Translations under genes and position numbers: made by a program | Part shown: positions 9,025-18,618 of the stretch, one piece after another | How positions within the stretch are numbered: the stretch's first letter is position 1 | Layout: the number at the start of each line of letters is the position of its first letter | The notes under the pieces: generated by a model | Database searches by the model: none | What the model was told of the DNA's origin: nothing | Seen by the model: only the letters and a program-made list of their open reading frames with translations | Assembly: GCF_018614055.1 (NCBI RefSeq) | Contig: NZ_JAGGPB010000019.1 | Location: 62,001-126,000, forward strand | Source: Streptomyces sp. ISL-98 | GTDB lineage: Bacteria > Actinomycetota > Actinomycetes > Streptomycetales > Streptomycetaceae | Length of the DNA: 64,000 nt | Reading direction: 5' to 3'

Positions 9025-9588
9025 TCAGCCGCCGTAGACGTGCGGCGCGAGAGTGCCGACGAACGGCAAATTCCGGTACTTCTCGTCGTAATCCAGGCCG
9101 TAGCCCACGACGAACTCATTCGGAATGTCGAAACCGACCCACTTCACGTCGATCGCGACCTTCGCCGCCTCCGGCTTGCGCAGAAGGGTGCAGACATTCA
9201 GGGACACCGGCTCACGCGAACCGAGGTTCGACAGCAGCCACGACAGCGTCAGTCCCGAGTCGATGATGTCCTCGACGATCAGGACGTGCTTGCCCTTGAT
9301 GTCGGTGTCGAGGTCCTTGAGGATCCGGACCACGCCGGAGGACTGGGTGCCCGCGCCGTACGACGACACCGCCATCCAGTCCATCGTGACCGGGGTGGAC
9401 AGCGCACGCGCCAGGTCCGCCATCACCATCACTGCGCCCTTGAGGACACCGACGATGAGCAGGTCCTTGCCCGCGTACTCCGCATCGATCTTCTCAGCCA
9501 GCTCAGCCAGCTTCGCGTCGATTTCTTCCTTGGTGATGAGCACCGATTTGAGGTCGGTGCCCATGTCGTTCGCGTCCACCCGCATCAC
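9025..9588 (-). CDS. hpt: Hypoxanthine phosphoribosyltransferase
   Basis: The enzyme salvages hypoxanthine and guanine with PRPP to give IMP and GMP. The PRPP-binding loop [14 protein letters not shown] and the substrate region [20 protein letters not shown] are both intact in this 187-residue protein. The start is GTG 9588 or the next-codon ATG. It follows tilS after 17 nt on the same strand, a pairing conserved in many bacteria, and the two are probably cotranscribed. Confidence 0.96.
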   Translation of the reverse strand: MMRVDANDMGTDLKSVLITKEEIDAKLAELAEKIDAEYAGKDLLIVGVLKGAVMVMADLARALSTPVTMDWMAVSSYGAGTQSSGVVRILKDLDTDIKGKHVLIVEDIIDSGLTLSWLLSNLGSREPVSLNVCTLLRKPEAAKVAIDVKWVGFDIPNEFVVGYGLDYDEKYRNLPFVGTLAPHVYGG

Positions 9589-9605
9589 TTTCGTAGTACT
9601 TCGGC

Positions 9606-10643
9606 TCAGCCCTGCCGAATGACCAGTCTGCCACCCTGCCGCTGTGCCTCGACCCGGCCGGGGAGGTTGATGGCTCCCTGCCCGCGCCAGCCGGTGATCA
9701 GGCGGTCCACCTCCTCGACGTGCCGTGCGAAGAGGGATCCAGCCGGTGCGCCCGCCGCAATGGCGGCACGGCGCAGGACGCGACGGCGTACGGCCGGCGG
9801 CAGGGCGTAGAGCTTCGCGCAGACCAGCAGCCCGGCGTCGTCCCGTACGGACGCGTCCGCCTCGGCGGCCCAGTCGTCGAGGGCGTCGGCATCGTCCCGG
9901 GAGAGCTGCGCCGTGCGCGCCAGGGCCTCGACGACGCCCTTGCCGAGCGCCTTCTCCAGGGCCGGCAGGCCGTCGTGGCGCAGTCGTGAGCGGGTGTACG
10001 CGGGGTCGGTGTTGTGCGGGTCGTCCCAGACCGGGAGCGACTGGACCATGCAGGCCTTGCGGGCGGTCTGCCGGTCGATGTGGAGGAAGGGGCGGCGGTA
10101 GCGCCCGGCTCCGGTGACGGCGGCCATTCCGGAGAGCGAGCGGATGCCGGAGCCGCGGGCGAGGCCGAGCAGGACCGTCTCCGCCTGGTCGTCGCGGGTG
10201 TGGCCGAGCAGGACGGCGGCGGCGCCGAGACGCTCGGCGGCGGCGTCCAGCGCGGCGTAGCGGGCGTCGCGGGCGGCCGCTTCGGGACCGCCTTCGCGGC
10301 CGACGGTCACGGCGACGGCCTCGACCGGGTCGAGGCGCAGCGTGGCGAGGCGGTTGACGACCTCGCCCGCGCGAGTGTCGGAACCGTCCTGGAGGCCGTG
10401 GTCGACGGTGACGCCGCCGGCCCGGATGCCGAGTTTGGGTGCTTCGAAGGCGAGGGCGGAGGCGAGCGCCATGGAGTCGGCACCGCCGGAGCAGGCGACC
10501 AGCACGAGCGGCGCCGTCGGCGGCTCGTGGGAGGCGTGTGAGGGGTGGGAGGCGCTGGTGTGCTCGGTGGTGTCGTTCAGTACGTCGTGGAGTACGCGGC
10601 GGACCGCCAGGCGTATCGCTGCGACCGCAGGATGGGGACCCAT
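9606..10643 (-). CDS. tilS: tRNA(Ile)-lysidine synthetase
   Basis: TilS attaches lysine to C34 of the CAU anticodon of tRNA-Ile, changing its specificity to AUA. The ATP-binding PP-loop motif SGGADS is present near the start ([14 protein letters not shown]), followed by GVTVDHGLQ and [20 protein letters not shown]. The frame stays open to 10730, but I place the start at ATG 10643 (345 residues). The 29 upstream residues are Arg/His-rich and unlike the family. A C-terminal lysidine domain is short, as usual in actinobacteria. Confidence 0.94.
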   Translation of the reverse strand: MGPHPAVAAIRLAVRRVLHDVLNDTTEHTSASHPSHASHEPPTAPLVLVACSGGADSMALASALAFEAPKLGIRAGGVTVDHGLQDGSDTRAGEVVNRLATLRLDPVEAVAVTVGREGGPEAAARDARYAALDAAAERLGAAAVLLGHTRDDQAETVLLGLARGSGIRSLSGMAAVTGAGRYRRPFLHIDRQTARKACMVQSLPVWDDPHNTDPAYTRSRLRHDGLPALEKALGKGVVEALARTAQLSRDDADALDDWAAEADASVRDDAGLLVCAKLYALPPAVRRRVLRRAAIAAGAPAGSLFARHVEEVDRLITGWRGQGAINLPGRVEAQRQGGRLVIRQG

Positions 10644-10819
10644 GTCCGGTGCCCTTCGGTGAAGTTGGGGGTGCCTCGGGAGGAGAAGCCAGTCACTCAG
10701 AGTGCGTCGATGGTGACAGAGCCGGGCCATTCCCCGAGCATTGCACGCCTACCCAGCGCTCACGGTCCCTCGGATGGGTGATTAAGAGGGGTGTTCTCCT
10801 GCCATCGGCCGCATCGCGC

Positions 10820-11950
10820 TTACGACTCTGCCTTACGGTGCACCCGCGCGACCCAATCCGCCGGTTTGGCGATCTCCGCCTTGGTGGGCAGCGTGTTCGG
10901 CGAGGTCCAGACCCGGTTGAAGCCGTCCATTCCGACCTCCTCCACCACAGACCGCACAAAACGCTCACCGTCACGGTACTGCCGGAGCTTGGCGTCCAGG
11001 CCGAGCAGCTTGCGCAGCGCCTGGTCGAGACGGCTCGCGCCGCGGGCCCTGCGCTGCTGGAACTTCTCGCGGATCTCGGCGACGGACCGCACCACGTCGG
11101 GGCCCACACCGTCCATGACGAAGTCGGCGTGGCCTTCGAGCAGCGACATGGCGGCGGTCAGGCGGCTGAGGATCTCGCGCTGTGCAGGGGTCTGGACGAT
11201 CTCGACGAGGCTGCGCCCGCTCTCGCCGGCCTCGCCCTCGGGTCGGCCGCCGGCCAGCGACTGGGCCGCCTCGCGCAGGCGCTCCAGGACGGTCATCGGG
11301 TCGACCTCGGTCTCGCCGAGGAATGACTGGATCTCGCCTTCGAGGTGGTCGCGCAGCCAGGGCACGGCCGTGAACTGGGTGCGGTGCGTCTCCTCGTGCA
11401 GGCAGACCCAGAGCCGGAAGTCGTGGGGGTCCACTTCCAGCTCGCGCTCGACGTGGACGATGTTGGGGGCGACGAGCAGGAGGCGGCCGCCGCCATTGGC
11501 CCCCGCGGGGAACTCGCGGGTGGCCGGGGCGAAGGTCTCGTACTGGCCGAGGACGCGCGAGGCGAGGAACGACAACAGCATGCCGACCTCGACGCCGGTC
11601 ACCTTGCCGCCGACCGCGCCGAGCACGGCGCCGCCGGGGCCCGAGCCCCTGCGGTCCTGCATCTTCTCCAGCAGCGGCCTGAGGATCTCCCTGAACCCGG
11701 CGACGTTCGCCTTGATCCAGCCCGCCCGGTCGACGACGAGGACCGGGGTGTCCTCCGGCTTGTGGCCGTCGGGGATCATCCGCGTGAAGCCGCGGACGTG
11801 CTCCTCCGCCGCCTTGGCGTGCCGGCGGAGCTCCGCGACGACGGCGCGCGCCTCGTCGCGCGTCACGTCGGGCCCCGGCCTCACCAGCCGGGTCGCCGTC
11901 GCCACCGCGAGATTCCAGTCGACCATCTCCGCACCACCGATGCTCGTCAT
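10820..11950 (-). CDS. DUF2342 zinc-dependent metalloprotease-like protein
   Basis: The 376-residue protein matches the zincin-like DUF2342 family, annotated in actinobacteria as 'coenzyme F420 biosynthesis associated' from co-occurrence only. An HExxH zinc motif is visible as HEETH at residues 185-189 (WVCLHEETHRTQF). The N-terminal VDWNLAVATATRLVRPGPDVT is typical. There is no signal peptide, so it is probably cytoplasmic. It sits between dacB and tilS on the same strand. Peptidase activity is inferred from the motif alone. Confidence 0.85.
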   Translation of the reverse strand: MTSIGGAEMVDWNLAVATATRLVRPGPDVTRDEARAVVAELRRHAKAAEEHVRGFTRMIPDGHKPEDTPVLVVDRAGWIKANVAGFREILRPLLEKMQDRRGSGPGGAVLGAVGGKVTGVEVGMLLSFLASRVLGQYETFAPATREFPAGANGGGRLLLVAPNIVHVERELEVDPHDFRLWVCLHEETHRTQFTAVPWLRDHLEGEIQSFLGETEVDPMTVLERLREAAQSLAGGRPEGEAGESGRSLVEIVQTPAQREILSRLTAAMSLLEGHADFVMDGVGPDVVRSVAEIREKFQQRRARGASRLDQALRKLLGLDAKLRQYRDGERFVRSVVEEVGMDGFNRVWTSPNTLPTKAEIAKPADWVARVHRKAES

Positions 11951-12026
11951 GCGTCAACCGTACGTTGTCGAACCGGCCTGCGGTGAGGTGTTGTCCTCCA
12001 CCCGTCCCCCTGAACTTCCTCGGGGT

Positions 12027-13451
12027 TCACGAGTTCCCGGGCCGTCCCTCGGCGGGCTCGCAGCCGCAGTTGGCGATCGCGGAAGCCAGCTTGTCGAGGG
12101 CCGACTGGGCCGCTCCGGGGCCGCTGGTGCCCGAGGCGAGAAAGGCGAAGGCCAGGAGGCGGCCGTCCGCGTCGACGACAGTTCCGGCCAGGGCGTTCAC
12201 GCCGGTGAGGGTGCCGGTCTTGGCGCGGACCATGCCCGTACCGGGAGATTCCTTCGTGTAACGGCTCTTCAGGGTGCCGTTGAAACCTGCCACGGGGAGG
12301 CCGGTCAGGACGGGCCGCAGCTCGGGGTGGGCCGGGTCGGCGGCGCGGGCCAGGAGGCTGGACAGCAGAGAGGCGGAGACGCTGTCGGCGCGGTCGAGGC
12401 CGCTGCCGTCCGCGAAACGGGCGCCGGACAGCGGTAGTTGAAGCTTCTTCAACCGGGCTTCGATCGCCCTTTCTCCGCCTTCGAAGCTCGCGGGCTCGTC
12501 CGAGGCGAGGGCCGTCTGCCGGGCGAGGGCCTCGGCGATGTCGTTGTCGCTGTTGGTGAGGGTGCGCTCGACGAGTGCGGACAGCGGCACGGAGAGGTGC
12601 TTGGCGACCGGCTCGGCCTCGTCGGGCGCCTTGCCCGGCGCCGGGCCCCCCTTGGTCGTCAGACCGCGCTCGCTCAGCAGGTCGGCGAAGGCTCGGGCGG
12701 CGTCGCCCGCCGGGTCTCCGGTGCGCGGGGCGGGGCCGCTGCGCGACCCGTCCAGGCGGCCCTCACTGACCATCAGGGGGCTTACGGGGCTGATGTTCGC
12801 GTTGGGGCCGATGGGGTGAAGGTCGGGCCCCGAGTAGAGCGAGGTGTCGTACGTCAGCTCCGCCTCGCCGACGCCGCGGTCGCGCAGCGCCCGTACGGTG
12901 TCGTCGGCCAGGGAGCCCAGGTCTTCCCGCTCCAGGGTCGGGTCGCCGCCGCCGACCAGCGTGATCTTCTTGCCGTCGGGGGCCGCCTCGACCGTGGTGG
13001 CGATGCGGTGGTCGGGACCGAGCGCGGAGAGCGCGGCCACCGTCGTGGCGATCTTGATGGTCGAGGCGGGGACCATCTGGTCCCGGTCCCCCTTCCCGTA
13101 CACCTGCGTGCCTGTCGCGGTGTCGATCACCGACGCCGTACGAAGCGTGCCGAGGGCGGGGGCCTGGAGCAGGGGTTCCAGGGCGTCGGCGAGGCCGCTC
13201 TCGACCGGCGGCGGTACGGGCGCTCCGAGCGCGGCGAGTACGCCGGGGGCGCTGGGGGCGGGCGCCGGGGCGTCGCGCGCCGGGTGTTGGTGACGTGCGC
13301 CACCTGTACGGCTCTGGGAGGCGGCCCACTCCCGCTCGGCCTTACGCTGACCGGAGTCCCAAGGGCCTGCCGCGGTCACCGCCCCGGCAGAGAGGGCGAG
13401 ACCGAGCACGGCTGCGCCCGCCGCGAGCTGCCACGTTCTCCACTCCGGCAC
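12027..13451 (-). CDS. dacB: D-alanyl-D-alanine carboxypeptidase/endopeptidase (PBP4, family S13)
   Basis: This secreted or membrane-held low-molecular-weight penicillin-binding protein trims peptidoglycan stem peptides. An uncleaved-type hydrophobic N-terminus (WQLAAGAAVLGLALSAGAVTAAG) is followed by a Pro/Ala linker. The catalytic triplets are S-T-I-K near residue 130, S-D-N in the NSDNDIAEAL stretch, and KTG in RAKTGTLTGV. I chose GTG 13451, where the hydrophobic segment follows directly. The frame remains open to a start at 13496. It diverges from ppa. Confidence 0.92.
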   Translation of the reverse strand: MPEWRTWQLAAGAAVLGLALSAGAVTAAGPWDSGQRKAEREWAASQSRTGGARHQHPARDAPAPAPSAPGVLAALGAPVPPPVESGLADALEPLLQAPALGTLRTASVIDTATGTQVYGKGDRDQMVPASTIKIATTVAALSALGPDHRIATTVEAAPDGKKITLVGGGDPTLEREDLGSLADDTVRALRDRGVGEAELTYDTSLYSGPDLHPIGPNANISPVSPLMVSEGRLDGSRSGPAPRTGDPAGDAARAFADLLSERGLTTKGGPAPGKAPDEAEPVAKHLSVPLSALVERTLTNSDNDIAEALARQTALASDEPASFEGGERAIEARLKKLQLPLSGARFADGSGLDRADSVSASLLSSLLARAADPAHPELRPVLTGLPVAGFNGTLKSRYTKESPGTGMVRAKTGTLTGVNALAGTVVDADGRLLAFAFLASGTSGPGAAQSALDKLASAIANCGCEPAEGRPGNS

Positions 13452-13537
13452 CTCGGACCAGCCCCTTTCGCGATCACACACCTGCGTGAGGGACACTTAA
13501 CCACCCGAAGTATGTGCTGATCATGGAGGAGCCACCC

Positions 13538-14032
13538 GTGGAGTTCGACGTCACCATCGAGATCCCGAAGGGTTCGCGGAACAAGTACGAGGTGGACCAC
13601 GAGACCGGTCGGATCCGCCTGGACCGTCGACTCTTCACTTCCACCAGCTACCCCGCCGACTACGGCTTCGTCGAGAACACCCTCGGCGAGGACGGCGACC
13701 CGCTGGACGCCCTTGTTCTGCTCGACGAGCCGACTTTCCCCGGCTGTGTCATCAAGTGCCGCGCAATCGGCATGTTCCGTATGACCGACGAGGCCGGCGG
13801 CGACGACAAGCTGCTGTGCGTACCGGCGTCGGACCCGCGTGTCGAGCACCTGCGCGACATCCACCACGTGTCGGAGTTCGACCGGCTGGAGATCCAGCAC
13901 TTCTTCGAGGTCTACAAGGACCTGGAGCCCGGCAAGTCCGTAGAGGGCGCCGACTGGGTCGGCCGCACCGAGGCCGAGGCCGAGGTCGAGGCCTCCTACA
14001 AGCGCCTGCAGGCGCAGGGCGGCAGCCACTGA
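13538..14032 (+). CDS. ppa: Inorganic pyrophosphatase (family I)
   Basis: The cytoplasmic enzyme hydrolyses pyrophosphate to phosphate and pulls biosynthetic reactions forward. The 164-residue protein has the family I features [25 protein letters not shown] and the metal-binding [10 protein letters not shown]. The GTG at 13538 is chosen because GGAGGA lies 7 nt before it and the product then begins [18 protein letters not shown], as family members do. A strong hairpin follows. Confidence 0.97.
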   Translation: MEFDVTIEIPKGSRNKYEVDHETGRIRLDRRLFTSTSYPADYGFVENTLGEDGDPLDALVLLDEPTFPGCVIKCRAIGMFRMTDEAGGDDKLLCVPASDPRVEHLRDIHHVSEFDRLEIQHFFEVYKDLEPGKSVEGADWVGRTEAEAEVEASYKRLQAQGGSH

Positions 14033-14089
14033 CGCCACTGGCGACCCTGGCGAAACCGATGAGCCTCCGGGCTCTCGTGGCATGAAAAA

Positions 14090-14129
14090 CGGCGGGCGGT
14101 GCACCCCAACGGGGGCGCACCGCCCGCCG
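14090..14129 (+). terminator. Terminator after ppa
   Basis: A perfect 13-bp stem (CGGCGGGCGGTGC with its complement) encloses a 14-nt loop that can itself pair CCCC with GGGG. It begins 57 bp past the ppa stop. No long T-run follows, as is common in high-GC actinomycetes. Confidence 0.8.
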
Positions 14130-14206
14130 TGTGTTGAGCCCCTCGTGACGGGAAGCAGTCCATCCGCATACTGAACCGGGGCGGACGGGCCCGGCTGGAT
14201 CAAGGA

Positions 14207-15913
14207 ATGGAAGCGAGGCGAACGGTGGCGGATCCGAAGCGCGGCGGCAGCGGGGCCGAGAGCCAGGGCCCCGAAGACCGCAAGCCGCAGTCGGACGAGG
14301 CGCGCAGCGCCTTCACGCCACCGGCCGGAATGGAGCAGCCGGGGCCGCCCGAGGAGGACCACCCGAGCTCCGAGTTCGCCGTCCCCGAGGGGATGACGAC
14401 CGAGCAGCCCGCACCGCCCGAGTCGTCCGCCTTCGATACGCCGAGCACGTACAACGCCAGGAACGCGCCGCCCGCCTTCACCCCGGCGCACGGCGTCCCC
14501 ATGGTCAGGCTGACCAAGGAGGCGCCCTGGCAGGACCGGATGCGTACGCTGCTGCGCATGCCGGTGGGCGACCGGCCCGTGTCCGAGCCCGTGCAGAAGC
14601 ACGACGAGACCGGGCCCGCCGTACCGCGCGTGCTGGACCTGACGCTCCGTATCGGCGAGCTGCTGCTCGCGGGCGGCGAGGGCGCGGAGGACGTCGAGGC
14701 GGCGATGTTCGGCGTCAGCCGGGCGTACGGGCTGGACCGCTGCGAGCCGAACGTCACCTTCACCCTGCTGTCGATCTCGTACCAGCCCTCGCTGGTCGAC
14801 GATCCGGTGACGGCCAGCAGGACCGTACGCAGGCGGGGCACCGACTACACCCGCCTGGCGGCCGTCTACCACCTCATCGACGACATCACGACGCCGGAGA
14901 CCGACGTCACGCTGGAGGAGGCGTACGGCACGCTCGCGGAGATCCGCCGCAACCGCCACCCGTACCCGGGGTGGGCGCTGACGATGGCGAGCGGGCTGCT
15001 GGCCGGCGCGGCTTCCGTGCTGGTAGGCGGTGGGCCCGTGGTCTTCGTGGCGGCGGCGATCGGGGCGATGCTCGGCGACCGGCTCGCGTGGCTGTGCTCC
15101 GGGCGGGGGCTGCCGGAGTTCTACCAGTTCGTGGTGGCGGCGATGCCGCCCGCCGCGATAGGCGTGGCGCTCACGCTGGCCCCCCAGACGTCGGCGTGGG
15201 ACGCCCGGCCCTCGGCGGTGATCACCGGTGGTCTGTTCGCGCTGCTGCCCGGGCGGGCGCTGGTGGCGGGCGTGCAGGACGGGCTGACCGGTTACTACAT
15301 CACCGCGTCCGCGCGCCTGCTCGAAGTCATGTACTTCTTCATCGCGATCGTCATCGGCGTACTGATGGTGCTCTATCTGGGTGTGCAGCTGGGCGCCGAG
15401 CTGCAGGCGGCGACGGCGCTGGAGAGCTCCACGCGTCCGGTGACCCAGATCGTGGCCTCGATGCTGCTCTGTTTCTCCTTCGCGATCCTGCTCCAGCAGG
15501 AGCGGAACACCGTGCTGATGGTGACGCTGAACGGCGCGGTGGCCTGGATCGTCTACGGCGCGATGCATGACATCGGCGAGATCTCGCAGGTGGCTGCGAC
15601 GGCTGTCGCGGCCGGCCTGGTGGGTCTCTTCGGGCAGCTGTTCTCGCGCTACCAGTACGCCTCGGCGCTGCCGTACGTCACGGCGGCGATCGGCCCGCTG
15701 CTGCCCGGTTCGGCGACGTACTTCGGTCTGCTCGGCATCGCGCAGAACGATCTGAACTCGGGTCTGGCCTCGCTGTCGAAGGCGGCGGCCCTGTCACTGG
15801 CGATCGCCATCGGGGTGAACCTGGGTGGCGAGATCTCCCGGCTGTTCCTCAAGCTGCCGGGAGCGGGCCGTGGGGCGAGCCGCCGCGCGGCGAAGCGGAC
15901 GCGCGGCTTCTAG
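14207..15913 (+). CDS. Threonine/serine exporter (ThrE family)
   Basis: The 568-residue protein has a disordered Pro/Gly-rich N-terminus of about 120 residues. A DUF1212 domain (LDLTLRIGELLLAGGEGAEDVEAAM) follows, then about ten hydrophobic segments that include a DUF3815-like C-terminal half (SALPYVTAAIGPLLPGSATYFGLLG). This architecture is that of Corynebacterium ThrE, which exports threonine and serine by proton exchange. The real substrate here is inferred. It is transcribed alone and converges on a DedA gene. Confidence 0.88.
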   Translation: MEARRTVADPKRGGSGAESQGPEDRKPQSDEARSAFTPPAGMEQPGPPEEDHPSSEFAVPEGMTTEQPAPPESSAFDTPSTYNARNAPPAFTPAHGVPMVRLTKEAPWQDRMRTLLRMPVGDRPVSEPVQKHDETGPAVPRVLDLTLRIGELLLAGGEGAEDVEAAMFGVSRAYGLDRCEPNVTFTLLSISYQPSLVDDPVTASRTVRRRGTDYTRLAAVYHLIDDITTPETDVTLEEAYGTLAEIRRNRHPYPGWALTMASGLLAGAASVLVGGGPVVFVAAAIGAMLGDRLAWLCSGRGLPEFYQFVVAAMPPAAIGVALTLAPQTSAWDARPSAVITGGLFALLPGRALVAGVQDGLTGYYITASARLLEVMYFFIAIVIGVLMVLYLGVQLGAELQAATALESSTRPVTQIVASMLLCFSFAILLQQERNTVLMVTLNGAVAWIVYGAMHDIGEISQVAATAVAAGLVGLFGQLFSRYQYASALPYVTAAIGPLLPGSATYFGLLGIAQNDLNSGLASLSKAAALSLAIAIGVNLGGEISRLFLKLPGAGRGASRRAAKRTRGF

Positions 15914-15916
15914 GGC

Positions 15917-15952
15917 CTGACCGGCCCGGGCGAGTGCCCTGGCGGAGGTCAG
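15917..15952. terminator. Possible convergent terminator between the thrE-like and dedA genes
   Basis: CTGACC at 15917-15922 pairs with GGTCAG at 15947-15952, and an inner GGGC-GAGT-GCCC pairing closes the loop. It overlaps the stop of the DedA gene. The stem is interrupted, so confidence is modest. Confidence 0.4.
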
Positions 15953-16641
15953 CGCTTGGCGTGGCGGCCGCGCTGGGACGGAGGCGTGCCGTCGGCCGGG
16001 CCCTCGGCGGCGGCCGCCTTCTTGGACTTGCTGCGGGCGCGCAGATACTCGATGGCGATCGGGACCACCGAGATCAGCACGATCAGGATGAGGATCGCTT
16101 CGATGTTCTTGTGGACGAAGTCGATCTTGCCGAGCGAGGCGCCGAGCAGCGTGACGCCGGCGCCCCAGAGCACGCCGCCGATGACGTTGAACGTGATGAA
16201 CGAGCGGTAGTTCATCCTGCTGACGCCGGCGATGATCGGCGTGAAGGTGCGGACGATCGGCACGAAGCGGGCCAGGACCAGCGACTTCGGCCCGTACTTC
16301 TCGAAGAAGTCGTGGGCCTTCTCGACGTTCTCCTGCTTGAAGAGCCTGGAGTCCGGACGCTTGAAGAGGGCAGGCCCGACCTTGCGGCCGAAGAGATAGC
16401 CGACCTGGTCACCGATGATCGCCGCGAGGACGACCAGCAGGCAGACGAGCCACAGCGGGGTGTCCAGCGCGCCCGTGGTCACGAGCAGGCCGGTGGTGAA
16501 CAGCAGCGAGTCGCCCGGCAGGAAGAAGCCGATGAGCAGCCCGGACTCGGCGAAGACGATGACCAGCAGGCCGATCAGGCCGAACTGCTCCAGCAGATAG
16601 TCGGGATCCAGCCAGGACGGTCCGAGCGCAAGCGTATTCAC
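15949..16641 (-). CDS. DedA family membrane protein (VTT domain)
   Basis: This 230-residue membrane protein has the DedA/VTT signature: an acidic half-hairpin (VIVFAESGLLIGFFLPGDSLLF) and the basic motif LARFVPIVRTFTPIIAGVSRM. DedA proteins are needed for membrane homeostasis, and several act as lipid (undecaprenyl phosphate or phosphatidylethanolamine) flippases. I place the start at GTG 16641 (VNTLALGPSWLDPDYLLEQFG). The frame is open 53 codons further but without membrane character. The C-terminus is basic. Confidence 0.9.
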   Translation of the reverse strand: MNTLALGPSWLDPDYLLEQFGLIGLLVIVFAESGLLIGFFLPGDSLLFTTGLLVTTGALDTPLWLVCLLVVLAAIIGDQVGYLFGRKVGPALFKRPDSRLFKQENVEKAHDFFEKYGPKSLVLARFVPIVRTFTPIIAGVSRMNYRSFITFNVIGGVLWGAGVTLLGASLGKIDFVHKNIEAILILIVLISVVPIAIEYLRARSKSKKAAAAEGPADGTPPSQRGRHAKR

Positions 16642-16792
16642 GGGTACCGGGCTCCAGGGTGGGATCGATCGTCTGCGGGGTGTGCTGCCCAAAGCTATCA
16701 ACGCCACCGGGGCTCTCCTGGTTCCAGTGGCTCCCCAGCGGATGCGCGGTGCACGGACTGGGGCAAAGCTGTCCGTCAGGAGGTGGATGCGT

Positions 16793-17158
16793 ATGGGCAT
16801 CGAGGATTACGGCGGCGGGCAGAGCGGGCATTCGGACGTACTGGTGGTCACCACCAACGACGTGCCCGGCCACCGGGTGGACCGGGTCATCGGCGAGGTC
16901 TTCGGCCTGACGGTGCGCTCCCGTCACCTGGGCAGCCAGATCGGCGCCGGGCTGAAGTCGATGATCGGCGGCGAGCTCAAGGGGCTCACCAAGACGCTGG
17001 TGGAGACCCGCAACCAGGCGATGGAGCGGCTCGTCGAGCAGGCCGGGGCGCGCGGCGCCAACGCGGTGCTGATGTTCCGCTTCGATGTGACGGAAGCCGC
17101 AGACGTGGGCACCGAGGTGTGTGCGTACGGCACAGCGGTCGTCATCACCAAGGAGTAA
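16793..17158 (+). CDS. YbjQ/DUF74 family protein
   Basis: The 121-residue product matches the YbjQ/DUF74 family, small proteins that form pentameric rings and are labelled heavy-metal-binding without firm proof. Typical stretches are VLVVTTNDVPGHRVDRVIGEVFG, the central RNQAMERLVEQAGARGANAV and VCAYGTAVVI. The AGGAGG at 16778-16783 is 9 nt before ATG 16793. An ATG at 16787 is closer than usual. The glutamate decarboxylase gene begins only 3 nt after its stop, so the two form an operon. Confidence 0.88.
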   Translation: MGIEDYGGGQSGHSDVLVVTTNDVPGHRVDRVIGEVFGLTVRSRHLGSQIGAGLKSMIGGELKGLTKTLVETRNQAMERLVEQAGARGANAVLMFRFDVTEAADVGTEVCAYGTAVVITKE

Positions 17159-17161
17159 CGC

Positions 17162-18598
17162 GTGCCGCTTCATCGGGGCGCTGAGGAACGCGAGGACAGC
17201 GAGCCGCGCCCCAGGCTCTCCGTCAATCCCTTCTACGACGCTGCGGACCCGGTCGGCGGCATGGAGTCCGCCCCGCCCAGGCACCGGCTGCCCGACGGGC
17301 CGGTGCCGCCCGCGACCGCGTATCAGCTGGTCCATGACGAGCTGATGCTCGACGGCAACTCCCGGCTCAACCTCGCCACCTTCGTCACCACCTGGATGGA
17401 ACCGCAGGCCGGTGCGCTGATGAGTGAGTGCCGGGACAAGAACATGATCGACAAGGACGAGTACCCGCGCACCGCTGAGCTTGAGCGGCGCTGCGTCGCC
17501 ATGCTCGCCGAGCTCTGGAACGCGCCCGATCCGGCGACGGCCGTGGGCTGCTCGACGACCGGGTCCAGCGAGGCGTGCATGCTCGCCGGCATGGCCCTCA
17601 AGCGCCGCTGGGCCAAGCGCGCAGCGACACGAAAGGAGGGGGACCGTTATCCGGGCGGTGCCCGGCCCAACCTGGTGATGGGCGTGAACGTCCAGGTCTG
17701 CTGGGAGAAGTTCTGCAACTTCTGGGAGGTCGAGGCCCGCCAAGTCCCCATGGAGGGCGACCGTTTCCATCTCGATCCGCAGGCCGCGGCCGAGCTCTGC
17801 GACGAGAACACCATCGGCGTCGTCGCCGTACTCGGCTCCACCTTCGACGGTTCCTACGAACCGGTCGCCGAGATCTGCGCGGCCCTGGACAGCCTCCAGG
17901 AACGCACAGGTCTCGATGTGCCGGTTCATGTCGACGGTGCCTCCGGCGCCATGGTCGCCCCCTTCCTGGACGAGGACCTGGTCTGGGACTTCCGGCTGCC
18001 GCGGGTCGCCTCCATCAACACCTCCGGGCACAAGTACGGCCTGGTCTACCCGGGGGTCGGCTGGGCACTGTGGCGCTCGCCCGCCGAGCTCCCGGAGGAA
18101 CTGGTCTTCCGGGTCGACTACCTGGGCGGCGACATGGCGACCTTCGCCCTCAACTTCTCCCGGCCGGGCGCCCAGGTCGTGGCGCAGTACTACACCTTCC
18201 TGCGGCTGGGCAGGGACGGATACCGGGCCGTGCAGCAGACGTCGAGGGACGTGGCCCGCGGGCTCGCGAAACGCATCGAGGCGACGGGCGACTTCCAACT
18301 CCTCACCCACGGCAATGAGTTGCCGGTGTTCGCCTTCACCACCGCCCCCGGCGTACGGAACTTCGACGTCTTCGACGTGTCCCGGCGACTGCGCGAGAGC
18401 GGCTGGCTGGTGCCCGCGTACACCTTCCCCGAGAACCGCCAGGACCTTTCCGTACTCCGCGTCGTCTGCCGCAACGGCTTCTCCGCCGACCTCGCGGCGC
18501 TGCTGACGGAGAGCCTGGAGCAGCTGCTGCCCGAGCTGCGCCGCCAGTCGCACCCGACCCGCCAGGACCGGGCCGTCGCCACCGCCTTCCACCACTGA
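17162..18598 (+). CDS. gad: Glutamate decarboxylase
   Basis: This PLP-dependent group II decarboxylase converts glutamate to GABA and consumes a proton. The 478-residue protein has STTGSSEACMLA in the cofactor region, the aspartate motif VHVDGASGAMVAPF, and the Schiff-base lysine at residue 291 (TSGHKYGLVYPG). The length is normal for bacterial GadB-type enzymes. It is tightly linked to the YbjQ-like gene. No GABA antiporter lies nearby, so an acid-resistance role is not shown. Confidence 0.95.
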   Translation: MPLHRGAEEREDSEPRPRLSVNPFYDAADPVGGMESAPPRHRLPDGPVPPATAYQLVHDELMLDGNSRLNLATFVTTWMEPQAGALMSECRDKNMIDKDEYPRTAELERRCVAMLAELWNAPDPATAVGCSTTGSSEACMLAGMALKRRWAKRAATRKEGDRYPGGARPNLVMGVNVQVCWEKFCNFWEVEARQVPMEGDRFHLDPQAAAELCDENTIGVVAVLGSTFDGSYEPVAEICAALDSLQERTGLDVPVHVDGASGAMVAPFLDEDLVWDFRLPRVASINTSGHKYGLVYPGVGWALWRSPAELPEELVFRVDYLGGDMATFALNFSRPGAQVVAQYYTFLRLGRDGYRAVQQTSRDVARGLAKRIEATGDFQLLTHGNELPVFAFTTAPGVRNFDVFDVSRRLRESGWLVPAYTFPENRQDLSVLRVVCRNGFSADLAALLTESLEQLLPELRRQSHPTRQDRAVATAFHH

Positions 18599-18618
18599 GC
18601 GCTTCACATCACCCCTCC

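Noticed and set aside
10644..10730. 29-residue N-terminal extension of tilS
   Set aside because: The residues are Arg/His/Leu-rich and unlike TilS. The ATG at 10643 begins the usual N-terminal region.
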